Program-made: the position numbers and the translations under genes
NCBI GenBank assembly: GCA_016786705.1
Contig: JAEUVV010000011.1
Location: forward strand, 186,001 to 250,000
DNA: 64,000 nucleotides
Source of the DNA: Taibaiella sp.
Lineage (GTDB): Bacteria; Bacteroidota; Bacteroidia; Chitinophagales; Chitinophagaceae
Reading direction: 5' to 3'
Notes under the pieces: generated by a model
The model's database searches: none
Seen by the model: only the letters and a program-made list of their open reading frames with translations
What the model was told of the DNA's origin: nothing
Shown: piece after piece, positions 53,250 to 62,320 of the stretch
Numbering within the stretch: position 1 is the first letter of the stretch
Layout: the number at the start of each line of letters is the position of its first letter

Positions 53250-54596
53250 TTACAGGTTTCTTACCGCCTCCTTAAACTGGCGGCCCCTGTCTTCATAATT
53301 CTTAAATAAATCAAAGCTCGCACAACCAGGGGAGAGCAATACCACATCTCCTTTATCCGCAAACGCGTAAGCCGCGTTTACTGCATCTACAGCACTTTGC
53401 GTATCCGCTATCTGCGCTACTTTACCCTCGAAAGCCGCATGAATCTTGGTATTGTCCAATCCCATACACACGATGGCTTTTACTTTATCTTCCACCAACT
53501 CCATGATCTCGTTATAATCATTTCCTTTATCCTGCCCGCCTAAGATCAATACTACGGGTTTTTTCATGCTTTCCAGTGCAAACCAGACAGAGTTAAGGTT
53601 GGTACCTTTACTATCATTGATAAAATCTACGCCACGTACGGTAGCTACAAACTCCAGGCGGTGCTCCAGGCCTTCAAAGGTTTCAAAGCAGTCCCTGATC
53701 TTTTCTTTACGAATACCTGCCGCTCTTGCTGAAATACCTGCTGCCATTGAGTTGAACTGATTGTGTTTGCCGTCTAAAGTCATGTCATGGATAGAAACTT
53801 TCATATCATCACCATCCCATTTAATGTGCATATCTTCATTTTGCATATATCCGCCATCGCCTGAATTATTGTGCGCGTCGCTCATAGTAATATAAATTAT
53901 CCTTGGGTTAATAGTATGTTGTTCTAAATATTTTCTGCTTGCTTCATCGTCCCGGTTAAGGATGACGATATCTTCTTTGTCCTGTTTTTCCGTGATCCTG
54001 AACTTGGCCGCCACATAGTTATCAAACTCATAATTATAGCGGTCCAGGTGATCCGGTGTAATATTTAAGATCATCGCTATATCCGGTTTGAAAGTGACTA
54101 TATCGTCCAACTGGAAGCTGCTGATCTCGGCTACATACCAGGCCTTAGGATCTTCAGCGATCTGCCGGGCAAAGCTGTAACCGATATTTCCGACCATCGC
54201 CACGTTCAGCCCGCTTTCTTTTAAAATATGGTAGGTCAGGCTTGTCGTTGTGCTCTTGCCATTACTCCCGGTGATCGCTATGATCCGGCTCTCGCCTTTA
54301 AACCTGAATCCCCACTCTATCTCGCTGACCAGCTCAATTCCTTTTGCTCTTATTGCTTTTACAACCGGCGCTTTTTCCGGTATGCCCGGGCTTTTGATAA
54401 TGATATCGGCGCTTAATACTTTATCCATATCATGGCCGCCTTCTTCAAAAGCAATACCCCATTGCTTTAATTCATTCTTATACCCTTCTTTGATCGTTCC
54501 AAAGTCCGACACCCAAACTTCATAGCCCTGCTTTTGTGCTAATAAGGCTGCTCCGTTGCCACTTTCCCCGGCTCCTAAAATCACTACTTTCTTCAT
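53250..54596 (-). CDS. murD: UDP-N-acetylmuramoylalanine--D-glutamate ligase MurD
   Basis: 448 residues. The N-terminal Rossmann motif is VVILGAGESGNGAALLA; the ATP-binding loop is IAITGSNGKSTTTSLTYH; NITPDHLDRY and FINDSKGTNLNSVWFALE are diagnostic for MurD. The C-terminus holds LLSPGCASFDLFKNYEDRG, the D-Glu-binding region. It adds D-glutamate to UDP-MurNAc-L-Ala. The gene sits 5 bp after mraY and 22 bp before ftsW. Confidence 0.97.
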   Translation of the reverse strand: MKKVVILGAGESGNGAALLAQKQGYEVWVSDFGTIKEGYKNELKQWGIAFEEGGHDMDKVLSADIIIKSPGIPEKAPVVKAIRAKGIELVSEIEWGFRFKGESRIIAITGSNGKSTTTSLTYHILKESGLNVAMVGNIGYSFARQIAEDPKAWYVAEISSFQLDDIVTFKPDIAMILNITPDHLDRYNYEFDNYVAAKFRITEKQDKEDIVILNRDDEASRKYLEQHTINPRIIYITMSDAHNNSGDGGYMQNEDMHIKWDGDDMKVSIHDMTLDGKHNQFNSMAAGISARAAGIRKEKIRDCFETFEGLEHRLEFVATVRGVDFINDSKGTNLNSVWFALESMKKPVVLILGGQDKGNDYNEIMELVEDKVKAIVCMGLDNTKIHAAFEGKVAQIADTQSAVDAVNAAYAFADKGDVVLLSPGCASFDLFKNYEDRGRQFKEAVRNL

Positions 54597-54601
54597 ATCG
54601 A

Positions 54602-55885
54602 TTATTGTAATTTCATGGATACAACACTTAATACTGCCAGGATGATCCCTACAATCCAGAAGCGCGTTACGATCTTCGTTTCATGATAGCCCACTTTTTG
54701 ATAATGATGGTGCAGTGGTGCCATTTTCAATAAGCGGTGCGCCTGCGCATATTCCAGGCCCCTTCTCTTCTTCTGGTATTTAAAGTAGAAGGTCTGCGCG
54801 ATAACAGACAGGTTTTCTACCAAGAAGATACCGCAGAATATAGGAATCAATAATTCTTTACGAACGATAATGGCCATGCAGGCAATAATACCCCCTAAAG
54901 CAAGACTTCCCGTATCACCCATAAATACCTGTGCCGGGAAAGTATTGTACCAAAGGAACCCGATACAAGCACCCACAAATGCACCCATGAAAACCGAAAG
55001 CTCACCCAGATTAGGAATGTGCATAATATTCAGGTACTCGGCAAAGATGTAGTTCCCGGAAACGTAAGCGAACAGGCCAAGGCAAATACCGGCGATTGCC
55101 GATACCCCGGTCGCCAGGCCATCCAGCCCATCTGTGAGGTTGGCCCCATTACTTACCGCTGTAATAATGAATATTACGAAGACGATATAAATAATGGGCG
55201 TTACCCATTCAATATTTTCCTCCCCGAAAACAGAAGCTATTTTCGCAAAGCTGATCTCGTGGCTTTTATTAAAAGGTACGCTGGTCACCGCTGATCTTAC
55301 TTTCACATACTCTCTTACACGGCCATCCGCTTCTTTCCTGAAGGTCGGGCTGCCAATAACTTTCTCAGTCGCGTCATATACGATAGGCTCTCCTTTTACT
55401 ACCTCACGGGTGGTCACCACATGCTGGTTGAAGTACATGAGTGAACCGATGATGATACCCAGACCTACCTGGCCCACTACTTTAAACCTGCCTTTTAACC
55501 CTTCTTTATTTTTCTTGAAGACTTTAATATAGTCATCCAGGAAGCCGATAAGCCCCAGCCATATGGTGCTCAACAGCATCATTAATACATAGATGTTTTT
55601 CACATCAGCGAAAAGTAAAGTCGGGATGACTATGCCCGCGATGATGATGATACCACCCATAGTCGGGGTACCTTTCTTGGAGGTCTGACCTTCCAGGCCC
55701 AGCTCACGCACGGTTTCTCCGATCTGCTTTTTCCTTAAAAAATTGATCAGGCGTTTGCCATAAACCATAGTGATGACCAGCGACAATATGATCGCCGCCC
55801 CCACCCTGAAGGTAATAAACTGAAAAACTCCGGCACCGCTTAATCCGAAAGCCTCTCGTAAGTATTTAAATAAATCGTAGAGCAT
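54602..55885 (-). CDS. mraY: Phospho-N-acetylmuramoyl-pentapeptide transferase MraY
   Basis: 427 residues, longer than the ~360 of E. coli because of an insertion between helices (about residues 165-215: [20 protein letters not shown] ... [11 protein letters not shown]), which is common in Bacteroidota. Polytopic, with the metal-binding aspartates in [27 protein letters not shown] and the MAPLHHHYQ loop near the C-terminus. MraY forms lipid I from UDP-MurNAc-pentapeptide and undecaprenyl phosphate. It starts 6 bp after murE and precedes murD. Confidence 0.97.
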   Translation of the reverse strand: MLYDLFKYLREAFGLSGAGVFQFITFRVGAAIILSLVITMVYGKRLINFLRKKQIGETVRELGLEGQTSKKGTPTMGGIIIIAGIVIPTLLFADVKNIYVLMMLLSTIWLGLIGFLDDYIKVFKKNKEGLKGRFKVVGQVGLGIIIGSLMYFNQHVVTTREVVKGEPIVYDATEKVIGSPTFRKEADGRVREYVKVRSAVTSVPFNKSHEISFAKIASVFGEENIEWVTPIIYIVFVIFIITAVSNGANLTDGLDGLATGVSAIAGICLGLFAYVSGNYIFAEYLNIMHIPNLGELSVFMGAFVGACIGFLWYNTFPAQVFMGDTGSLALGGIIACMAIIVRKELLIPIFCGIFLVENLSVIAQTFYFKYQKKRRGLEYAQAHRLLKMAPLHHHYQKVGYHETKIVTRFWIVGIILAVLSVVSMKLQ

Positions 55886-55891
55886 CCTAAT

Positions 55892-57352
55892 TTATTTTTC
55901 GAGTAAGTTGAACATTTCTCTCAACACTTCTCTATCATCAAAATGATGTTTTACACCATTAATTTCCTGGTAGGTTTCGTGTCCTTTACCGGCTACCAAA
56001 ATCACATCATTGGCACGGGCCAGGTTACACGCTGTTTTGATCGCTTCCCTGCGATCACTGATCCGGATCATTTTACGATATTGGCCCGGTGTTAATCCTG
56101 CAACCATTTCATCCAGAATCGTTTCCGGGTTTTCGGTACGGGGATTGTCCGCTGTCAATATGGTTGTCGTGCTTAGATCGCAGGCTACTTTTGCCATTTC
56201 CGGGCGTTTAGTCTTATCGCGATCGCCGCCACAGCCCACAACGGTAATAATATTAGCCTGCTGCCCGAATTGCTTAATGGTAGACAATACGTTTTGTAAA
56301 GCATCCGGTGTATGTGCGTAATCAACGATACCCAGGATCTTTTCAACCGGGGACTGCATGGTTTCAAACCTTCCCGGAGCGCCTTGTAAATTGCTCAGGC
56401 CCGTCAGTACCTCTAAGCTGTCTTTGCCACATAATACAGCCGCGCCATAAGCTGCCAAAAGATTGTAGGCATTAAAAGTACCCGTCATCCGGAAGTGTAC
56501 CTCCTGGTTATTAACCAGCATTAATAAACCCGTAAGATTATTCTCCAGTATCTTGCCTTTAAAGTCCGCAGGCACTCTTAAAGCATATGATTGCTTCAGT
56601 GCTTTTGTATTTTGCAGCATTACCGTACCTCTTTTATCATCGACATTCGTTAAAGCAAATGCTGTTTTAGGCAAATGATCAAAGAAGCGCTTTTTAACTC
56701 TTATGTATTCGTCAAATGTTTTATGATAGTCTAAATGGTCATGGGTGATGTTGGTAAAAATACCGCCGTCAAACTGCACACCGCCTATCCTGTGCTGGTG
56801 CACGGCATGCGAGCTTACTTCCATAAAGACATAAGTACAACCGGCATCCCGCATCTGCGCGAATAGCGCCTGCAGGCTAATCGCGTCGGGGGTAGTATGT
56901 GTGGCAGGAATGACCTGGTCGCCGATCTTATTCTCTACTGTAGAAATCAAACCGCAAGATTCACCAAACTGCTCAAATAATTGAAATAATACAGTAGCTA
57001 CCGTCGTTTTACCATTGGTACCGGTCACCCCGATTACTTTCATCCGGGCAGAAGGATTACCGTAGAAAGTGGCAGCTATCAAACCCACCACTTCATGCGC
57101 GTCTTCAAACTGAAGATAACATACCCCTTCCTTTTGGATTGCCGGCAACTCACTGCATACAATAGCAACAGCACCCTTTTCTATGGCTGTTTCAATATAA
57201 GTATGTCCGTCTACCGCGGCACCTTTCAATGCAAAAAACATAGCCCCCGGCTTAATCTTCCGGGAATCCAATACCAGGCCGCTTACCTCAGCAGCGGTAT
57301 TTCCTGTTATGCTTACAGGACTCAGGCCAGTTAACAATGATTGAATGGTCAA
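55892..57352 (-). CDS. murE: UDP-MurNAc-tripeptide synthetase MurE (meso-diaminopimelate type)
   Basis: 486 residues. The ATP loop is VIGVTGTNGKTTVATVLF; the UMAG-binding region is FMEVSSHAVHQHRI; and the amino-acid selectivity motif is DNPR (about residues 402-405, in LTADNPRTENPETI), which marks addition of meso-diaminopimelate rather than lysine. The C-terminus has VAGKGHETYQ. The murein of this organism is therefore expected to be of the Dap type, as usual in Gram-negatives. It lies between ftsI (12-bp gap) and mraY (6-bp gap). Confidence 0.97.
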   Translation of the reverse strand: MTIQSLLTGLSPVSITGNTAAEVSGLVLDSRKIKPGAMFFALKGAAVDGHTYIETAIEKGAVAIVCSELPAIQKEGVCYLQFEDAHEVVGLIAATFYGNPSARMKVIGVTGTNGKTTVATVLFQLFEQFGESCGLISTVENKIGDQVIPATHTTPDAISLQALFAQMRDAGCTYVFMEVSSHAVHQHRIGGVQFDGGIFTNITHDHLDYHKTFDEYIRVKKRFFDHLPKTAFALTNVDDKRGTVMLQNTKALKQSYALRVPADFKGKILENNLTGLLMLVNNQEVHFRMTGTFNAYNLLAAYGAAVLCGKDSLEVLTGLSNLQGAPGRFETMQSPVEKILGIVDYAHTPDALQNVLSTIKQFGQQANIITVVGCGGDRDKTKRPEMAKVACDLSTTTILTADNPRTENPETILDEMVAGLTPGQYRKMIRISDRREAIKTACNLARANDVILVAGKGHETYQEINGVKHHFDDREVLREMFNLLEK

Positions 57353-57363
57353 TGTTTCTCTAA

Positions 57364-59478
57364 TTAATTTAATTCTATACGGACTGTTTGTTTATTACTA
57401 TAGGTACTCCCCGCAGGGATAGACTGGTACACGACAGCACCCGCACCGGATACATTTACTTTCAAGCCTGCATTTTCCAGGAGGTAGAGCGCCTCTTTAA
57501 CACCCATCCCTGAAACATCCGGCATTATATTATTCTTCACCGCTCTTGGCACCATTGCCAACCTATTCGTTTCATCCACCTGTACACCCGCCAGCAATGC
57601 TTCCACCCCGCCATTTTTAGGAGCTCTTCCAAAGTTTTGCAGCAAATAATACAGCTGGTAGGCCGGTGCCGGTTTCGCCGCGATCGTGTTCTCCTTTCCT
57701 AAAGAATCTATATTCAGCTTCCAACCGCCAATTTTTGTCGTATACAACTTGTCCGCGATGGCTTTAAATACGGGAACTCCTAATTGCGCGCCATAATACA
57801 CACCGCCCGGTTTTGAACGGATCACTACAGCGATCGTATACCTTGGTTTATCGGCCGGGAAATAGCCGACAAATGAACCCTGGCGCACACCATCGCTATA
57901 CCGGTATCTTACCTCGCCGATCACATCATCCACCTGGGCGGTACCGGTCTTACCGGCAGCCTGGTAGAAAGGTGATTTTGCAGACTTTGCCGTTCCTTTC
58001 TCTACCACTGCAAGGGTAACCTGGCGCAAAGCCTTCACGGTAGACTCTTTTCCTATTTTTTCAATGAGCACTTTAGGCTCGGTCTTTTTTACCAGCTTAC
58101 CGTCATCCATAATGGCGCTTACCAGGTAAGGCTGCATCATTTTACCGTTATTAGCTACCGCGTTATATACCATACAGGTATGCAGCGGTGTGATCATGCT
58201 TTCATAACCATAAGCGATCCAGGGTAATGAAGTTACCTTGTTCCAATGTTTATGGGCCGTCGTCTTAATGGTTGGCGCACGCTCCCCGGCAAGATCAATC
58301 CCTGTCTTTTCACTTAAGCCCAGATGTTGCAAATGCTTGATGAACTTCATCGGGCTGTCTTTATAATATTTATTAGCTAATGTAGCAAAGGCTACGTTGG
58401 AAGATTGAGCGAATGCATTTTCAACCGTAATCGTACCTAAGCCGCCATGGTCATCTCTTACCGTTTGTGTACCAAACCTGGCAGCACCACCCATACAGTT
58501 CACCATAGTGTTGGCATCTACATAGCCATCTTCCAGTAAGGCATACAGGGTCATTAATTTAAAGACGGAGCCCGGCTCGGAAGGGATCATAGCGTAATTG
58601 AAGTCTTCCCAGTAGCTGCCATCCTTTTGCCGGCCCAGGTTAGCAATAGCTTTGATCTTCCCGGTCTCCACTTCCATAACGATGGCGGTTCCCTGCAGGC
58701 ACTCATATTTTTCCATGATATCATGCAGCGCATGCTCTGCCACTTCCTGCACATCAATATCAATGGTTGAAATAATATCATGACCATGCGTGGCTTCAAT
58801 TTCGGAACCGGTTACCGGCACCCATTGCCCACCGGCTTTATGCATTACCCGCGTACCTTGCCTACCTGCTAAAGCAGTATCGTAACTGTTTTCAAGACCA
58901 ACAGTCTGAGCGTTCTCCCGCCACAAGCCAATCGTTCTGTACCCCAGCATACCATAAGGGTTCATGCGCTTCATTTTGGGTTCCGGCATGAAGCCACCTT
59001 TGTTCTTCGGCTTTTTAAACACCGGCAGGGTCCTGATCTTCTGGTATTGATAGTAGGCGACATTATTTTTTAAAGTCCAGTATTTAGACCCGGCTTTATA
59101 CCCGGCTTTCATACGCTGCTTTAATATGTTCGCCGATTCATCTTCCATAATAGCGGCCACCGCTTCACAAACCGTATCTACATAATGATAAAAAGTATCT
59201 TTATTAATTACCGACAGGTCCATCTTCAGGTCGAAACGCGGAATGGTTGCCGAAAGGATACGTCCTTCTTCCGTATAAATATTTCCACGATCAGGGTAAA
59301 GGGTCTCATTGCGGGTGAAAGATTCGTTCGCCTTAGCCCGGAGCTCATCCCCTTGAGTGATCTGTGTATGTGCCGCTTTAGCAATAATCGCAATACCGAA
59401 GAGCAATATCAGGGCAAAAGACAGGTTAACCCGTCTTGAAATGTCCTTTTTTACACTTGATTTTTTTTGTTGCGCCAC
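57364..59478 (-). CDS. ftsI: Class B penicillin-binding protein FtsI/PBP3 with C-terminal PASTA domain
   Basis: 704 residues. An N-terminal membrane helix (VNLSFALILLFGIAIIAKAA) precedes the pedestal (NESFTRNETLYPDRGNIYTE). The transpeptidase domain has the serine motif SVFK (about 302-305, in SEPGSVFKLMTLYALL), SSN (about 357-359) and KTGTAQ (about 510-515). A PASTA domain closes the protein (NIMPDVSGMGVKEALYLLEN ... IPAGSTYSNKQTVRIELN). It cross-links septal murein together with FtsW. A PASTA domain on a division PBP is common in Bacteroidota and Gram-positives but absent in E. coli PBP3. Confidence 0.96.
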   Translation of the reverse strand: MAQQKKSSVKKDISRRVNLSFALILLFGIAIIAKAAHTQITQGDELRAKANESFTRNETLYPDRGNIYTEEGRILSATIPRFDLKMDLSVINKDTFYHYVDTVCEAVAAIMEDESANILKQRMKAGYKAGSKYWTLKNNVAYYQYQKIRTLPVFKKPKNKGGFMPEPKMKRMNPYGMLGYRTIGLWRENAQTVGLENSYDTALAGRQGTRVMHKAGGQWVPVTGSEIEATHGHDIISTIDIDVQEVAEHALHDIMEKYECLQGTAIVMEVETGKIKAIANLGRQKDGSYWEDFNYAMIPSEPGSVFKLMTLYALLEDGYVDANTMVNCMGGAARFGTQTVRDDHGGLGTITVENAFAQSSNVAFATLANKYYKDSPMKFIKHLQHLGLSEKTGIDLAGERAPTIKTTAHKHWNKVTSLPWIAYGYESMITPLHTCMVYNAVANNGKMMQPYLVSAIMDDGKLVKKTEPKVLIEKIGKESTVKALRQVTLAVVEKGTAKSAKSPFYQAAGKTGTAQVDDVIGEVRYRYSDGVRQGSFVGYFPADKPRYTIAVVIRSKPGGVYYGAQLGVPVFKAIADKLYTTKIGGWKLNIDSLGKENTIAAKPAPAYQLYYLLQNFGRAPKNGGVEALLAGVQVDETNRLAMVPRAVKNNIMPDVSGMGVKEALYLLENAGLKVNVSGAGAVVYQSIPAGSTYSNKQTVRIELN

Positions 59479-59483
59479 GGTTA

Positions 59484-59837
59484 TTAATTATTGCTTGGTT
59501 CTTTACTTTTTGTATATTTTTTTATTTCGAATGCCGGTTTATCCAGCGGATGAATGCCCATTGCCGCCGTCTGGTCGCTGATCTGTTTTTCCGAGGTACT
59601 GTAGATCAGGTTGGCCTGTGCATCTTTATACCGCCATCTTACTTCTTCCAGTTCTTTATTTTTTTTCTCAATCTCCCTTGAGATCGCCACTCCTTTATTA
59701 TTGTTAGAGATATAGGCCAGAGCCAGTATTGCCAGGAAGATCAAAAAAGGAACATTCAATACGACTCCTTTATAAGAAATACTATCGAAACGCTCTTTAA
59801 AGACCTCAAGCCGGCTTTGTTTTTTTACCTCTTCCAT
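59484..59837 (-). CDS. ftsL: FtsL-like bitopic division protein
   Basis: 117 residues with one membrane helix (VLNVPFLIFLAILALAYI, about 28-45) followed by a periplasmic helix predicted to form a coiled coil (AISREIEKKNKELEEVRWRYK). FtsL is poorly conserved; the call rests on size, topology and position between rsmH (2-bp gap) and ftsI (5-bp gap), where ftsL lies in nearly all dcw clusters. It would link FtsQ/FtsB to FtsW-FtsI. Confidence 0.85.
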   Translation of the reverse strand: MEEVKKQSRLEVFKERFDSISYKGVVLNVPFLIFLAILALAYISNNNKGVAISREIEKKNKELEEVRWRYKDAQANLIYSTSEKQISDQTAAMGIHPLDKPAFEIKKYTKSKEPSNN

Positions 59838-59839
59838 TT

Positions 59840-60751
59840 TTACTTACTTTTTTCATAGACCGCTACACGCAGCCTGGCACTTCGCGACCTGTTATTATAT
59901 TTTAATTCTTCCTCTCCCGGCAGCACATCTTTCAATGCAGTAAAGGGATTTTCTTCTGTTCTACGGCCAAAAGCATCGGTCTGTATTTCCTCCAGCGAGC
60001 CTTGTTTCATCATCTTCTTTACCAAACGGTCTTCTAAAGAATGGAAGGTGATAATAGCCAGCCTTCCATTTGGCTTTAAGCAGGATTTAACCTGCTCCAG
60101 GAAGCTGCCTAAAACGCCCATTTCATCGTTGACCTCGATCCTCAAAGCCTGGAACACCTGCGCCAGGTAGCGGTTAGGCTTACCTTTGATACAGCTGTCA
60201 ATACGGTTCTTAAAATCTTCTATCGTTTGTATCGTTCCATTCTTCCTTTGCTCTACGATCGTCTTTGCCAAAGTCCTTGCATTCCGCACCTCGCCATACA
60301 CTTCGAACATTTTTTGCAACTGGTCGGCCGAATATTCGCGGATGATATCTGCTGCCGTGCGGTCCAGGCGATCATCCATTCTCATGTCCAGCGGGGCATC
60401 GAAGCGGATAGAAAATCCACGGTCTGCAGTATCGAACTGGAAGGAGCTTACGCCTAAATCCGCCAGTATGCCATCTACACGCTGCGTTCCCAGTAATCTC
60501 AGGAAGCGTTTAATGTATTGAAAATTTTCTTTTACTAATATAAACCTAGGGTCATCAATGGCATTTTTCCAGGCATCTTTATCATGGTCAAAGGCAATCA
60601 GCTTACCATGTTTCCCTAATTTTTCCAGGATGGCCCTGCTGTGCCCGCCCCCGCCGAATGTACAGTCAACATAGACGCCATTAGGCTTTATATCTAATGC
60701 CGCTACGCTCTCTTCGAGCAATACGGAAATATGGTGGTATTCCTGTTCCAT
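59840..60751 (-). CDS. rsmH: 16S rRNA (cytosine1402-N4)-methyltransferase RsmH (MraW)
   Basis: 303 residues. The start HHISVLLEESVAAL, the SAM-binding loop YVDCTFGGGGHSRAILEKLG, LADLGVSSFQFDTADRGFSI, DAPLDMRMD and AIITFHSLEDRLVKKMMK are signature segments of RsmH. It methylates N4 of C1402 in the 16S rRNA P site. Its start codon overlaps the mraZ stop by one base (TAATG), indicating translational coupling. Confidence 0.97.
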   Translation of the reverse strand: MEQEYHHISVLLEESVAALDIKPNGVYVDCTFGGGGHSRAILEKLGKHGKLIAFDHDKDAWKNAIDDPRFILVKENFQYIKRFLRLLGTQRVDGILADLGVSSFQFDTADRGFSIRFDAPLDMRMDDRLDRTAADIIREYSADQLQKMFEVYGEVRNARTLAKTIVEQRKNGTIQTIEDFKNRIDSCIKGKPNRYLAQVFQALRIEVNDEMGVLGSFLEQVKSCLKPNGRLAIITFHSLEDRLVKKMMKQGSLEEIQTDAFGRRTEENPFTALKDVLPGEEELKYNNRSRSARLRVAVYEKSK

Positions 60752-61188
60752 TAGCTAAACAAATCATCGGTCAATTCAATATCCTGGTCTAAAGACTTCA
60801 TATAAGCCTCTTTGCGCGCCGCGTCCCAGATCTCCACCTGATCACCCATTGCCCAGAAAACAATATCCTTACTTAAACCGGCAGCATCCTGCAGGTTTTT
60901 CGGGATCAGGATCCTGTTGGCACTATCGACTTCAAGCGTGCGGTATCCATCAAGGAACTGGCGCTTAAATTCCATTGCTTTTGCCTTCAGCGGGTTCAAT
61001 CTTGCTAATTGCGCTTCCGCAATTGCCCATTGAGTTTCCGTATATAAAGTCAGGCTGCCTACTTTGGTAATTTTTACGTGAAAGCGTGTTCTTTCGGTCT
61101 CCGGCAATTGCTTGCAGAAATCTGCCGGGACGAGCAATCGTCCTTTCGCATCCATAGAAACCTTATATTCGCCGTAAATATTCGCCAA
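60751..61188 (-). CDS. mraZ: Transcriptional regulator MraZ
   Basis: 145 residues with two tandem SpoVT/AbrB-like halves. Each carries a variant of the D-x-x-x-R motif: YKVSMDAKGRLLVPADF (about 8-24) and LEVDSANRILIPKNL (about 85-99). MraZ binds direct repeats upstream of its own gene and represses the dcw operon in E. coli. Matching boxes lie 33 bp upstream of this gene (61221-61248). As the first gene, it heads an unbroken minus-strand cluster through ftsZ. Confidence 0.96.
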   Translation of the reverse strand: MANIYGEYKVSMDAKGRLLVPADFCKQLPETERTRFHVKITKVGSLTLYTETQWAIAEAQLARLNPLKAKAMEFKRQFLDGYRTLEVDSANRILIPKNLQDAAGLSKDIVFWAMGDQVEIWDAARKEAYMKSLDQDIELTDDLFS

Positions 61189-61220
61189 AGTGGGCTGTTT
61201 TATCTTTTATGGTACAAAAT

Positions 61221-61248
61221 AACACAATTTACCACAATTTACCACTTT
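61221..61248 (-). promoter_or_regulatory. Probable MraZ-binding repeats upstream of mraZ
   Basis: On the minus strand AAAGTGGTAAATT, GTGGTAAATT and GTGTT follow one another with an exact 10-bp period (GTGGT cores at 61245-61241 and 61235-61231, weaker GTGTT at 61225-61221). MraZ boxes in several phyla are TGGGN or GTGG(T/G) repeats with 10-bp spacing in front of mraZ. The start codon is 33 bp downstream. A TATTTTG close to the third repeat could be the -7 element, in which case MraZ would block the promoter. Confidence 0.65.
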
Positions 61249-61263
61249 GTAGTTATTGCCATC

Positions 61264-61351
61264 TTATCCACAAATGCAAATGAAATAAATAATTGAAAAT
61301 CAATTAATTAACAAATTAATTACTAGTTGTGCACAATCCAAATGTGGATAA
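61264..61351. promoter_or_regulatory. Pair of perfect inverted DnaA boxes around an AT-rich core
   Basis: TTATCCACA (61264-61272) and its exact reverse complement TGTGGATAA (61343-61351) bracket about 70 bp that are nearly all A/T, with a TTGTGCACAA palindrome at 61327-61336. They lie between mraZ and the comF-like gene. They may mark a DnaA-regulated promoter region or part of a replication origin; neither is proven. Confidence 0.45.
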
Positions 61352-61569
61352 CGTGAATAAAATTTAACATAAAAAACACACGATTTTCACCTTTCACCCG
61401 AAAAGGTGGTTAAAAGTGGGCATTCAATACGAGATTTTCTGTCGCTCGGGGTTCATTATTATAGCAGGTTTCAAAGATCCTTTTTGCCCCCCCCGATTTT
61501 GAGTCATCTGTTTTTAATTATATCCAATAATTTATTTATATTAGCATATATTAACCTAAACCACACTAT
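61352..61569. other. Intergenic region before the comF-like gene with a second GTGGT/GTGGG pair
   Basis: No gene is supported. On the plus strand GTGGT (61406-61410) and GTGGG (61416-61420) are spaced exactly 10 bp, like MraZ boxes, but they point towards the comF-like gene rather than mraZ. A C run (CCCCCCCC) at about 61488-61495 and an AT-rich stretch precede the start codon. Confidence 0.4.
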
Positions 61570-62277
61570 ATGCTTCAATTCCTCAAAACACAGGTCTATT
61601 ACCCCGTATTGGACCTCCTCTTCCCTAAATATTGTATTGCTTGCGAAACGCTTATTAGTGCCGAAGCCGGCTTTTTGTGCCTTTCCTGTAAACACACCCT
61701 GCCTTATACTGATATGGAAAAAATGGAAGAAAACGTGGCACAGATAAGAATGCTTACAAAGCTCCCGGTACAATTTGCCGCTTCCTTACTTTACTTTATT
61801 GATGCAGGCATGGTCAGGGCTATGCTCCACAAACTCAAATACCATAACCGGCCGGAAATCGGGGTTTACTTAGGAGAGCTGCTGGGACAAAAGTTTAGCG
61901 CCCAAGCCTGGTTCCGGTCCGTTGACGCGATCGTACCGGTCCCCCTTCATGCTGCCAAAAAAGCAAAAAGAGGCTATAACCAGTCGGAATGTATCGCGGA
62001 AGGCATCGCCAACTACAGCCATAAACCGATACTTGCCAATGTGATAAAAAGGACCCGTAATACCAGCTCTCAAACGGATAAGAGCCGCAAAGAAAGGATG
62101 GACAATGTAGCCGATGCCTTTGCGCTGCGCCGAGCAAAGCAGATTGAAGGCAAACATATCCTGCTCGTGGATGATGTGCTGACCACCGGCGCTACCCTGG
62201 CCTCCTGTGGCAGCAGTATATTAAAAGAGGCAAATTGTACCTTAAGTATTGCTACGGTAGCTATAGCCTATCACTAA
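61570..62277 (+). CDS. comF: ComF-like phosphoribosyltransferase-family protein
   Basis: 235 residues. An N-terminal zinc-finger-like cysteine set (KYCIACETLI ... FLCLSCKHTLPY; two CxxC pairs, about 19-42) is followed by a phosphoribosyltransferase fold with the PRPP-binding motif ILLVDDVLTTGATLASC (about 198-214) and IVPVPLHAAKKAKRGYNQSE. This is the ComF/GntX arrangement. In Gram-positives and Haemophilus ComF acts in the cytoplasmic step of DNA uptake; in other bacteria the role is unclear. No other competence gene is near. Upstream is the long intergenic region shared with mraZ, transcribed divergently. Confidence 0.9.
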   Translation: MLQFLKTQVYYPVLDLLFPKYCIACETLISAEAGFLCLSCKHTLPYTDMEKMEENVAQIRMLTKLPVQFAASLLYFIDAGMVRAMLHKLKYHNRPEIGVYLGELLGQKFSAQAWFRSVDAIVPVPLHAAKKAKRGYNQSECIAEGIANYSHKPILANVIKRTRNTSSQTDKSRKERMDNVADAFALRRAKQIEGKHILLVDDVLTTGATLASCGSSILKEANCTLSIATVAIAYH

Positions 62278-62292
62278 TCTGCGGGTATTGCT

Positions 62293-62300
62293 TATATTTG
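62293..62300 (+). promoter_or_regulatory. Candidate -7 element of the hutH promoter
   Basis: TATATTTG matches TAnnTTTG and lies 20 bp before the ATG at 62321. Its position inside the longer reading frame from 62288 supports the later start. It overlaps the gap after the comF-like stop. Confidence 0.5.
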
Positions 62301-62320
62301 CGGACAATTTTTTTCCAAGC

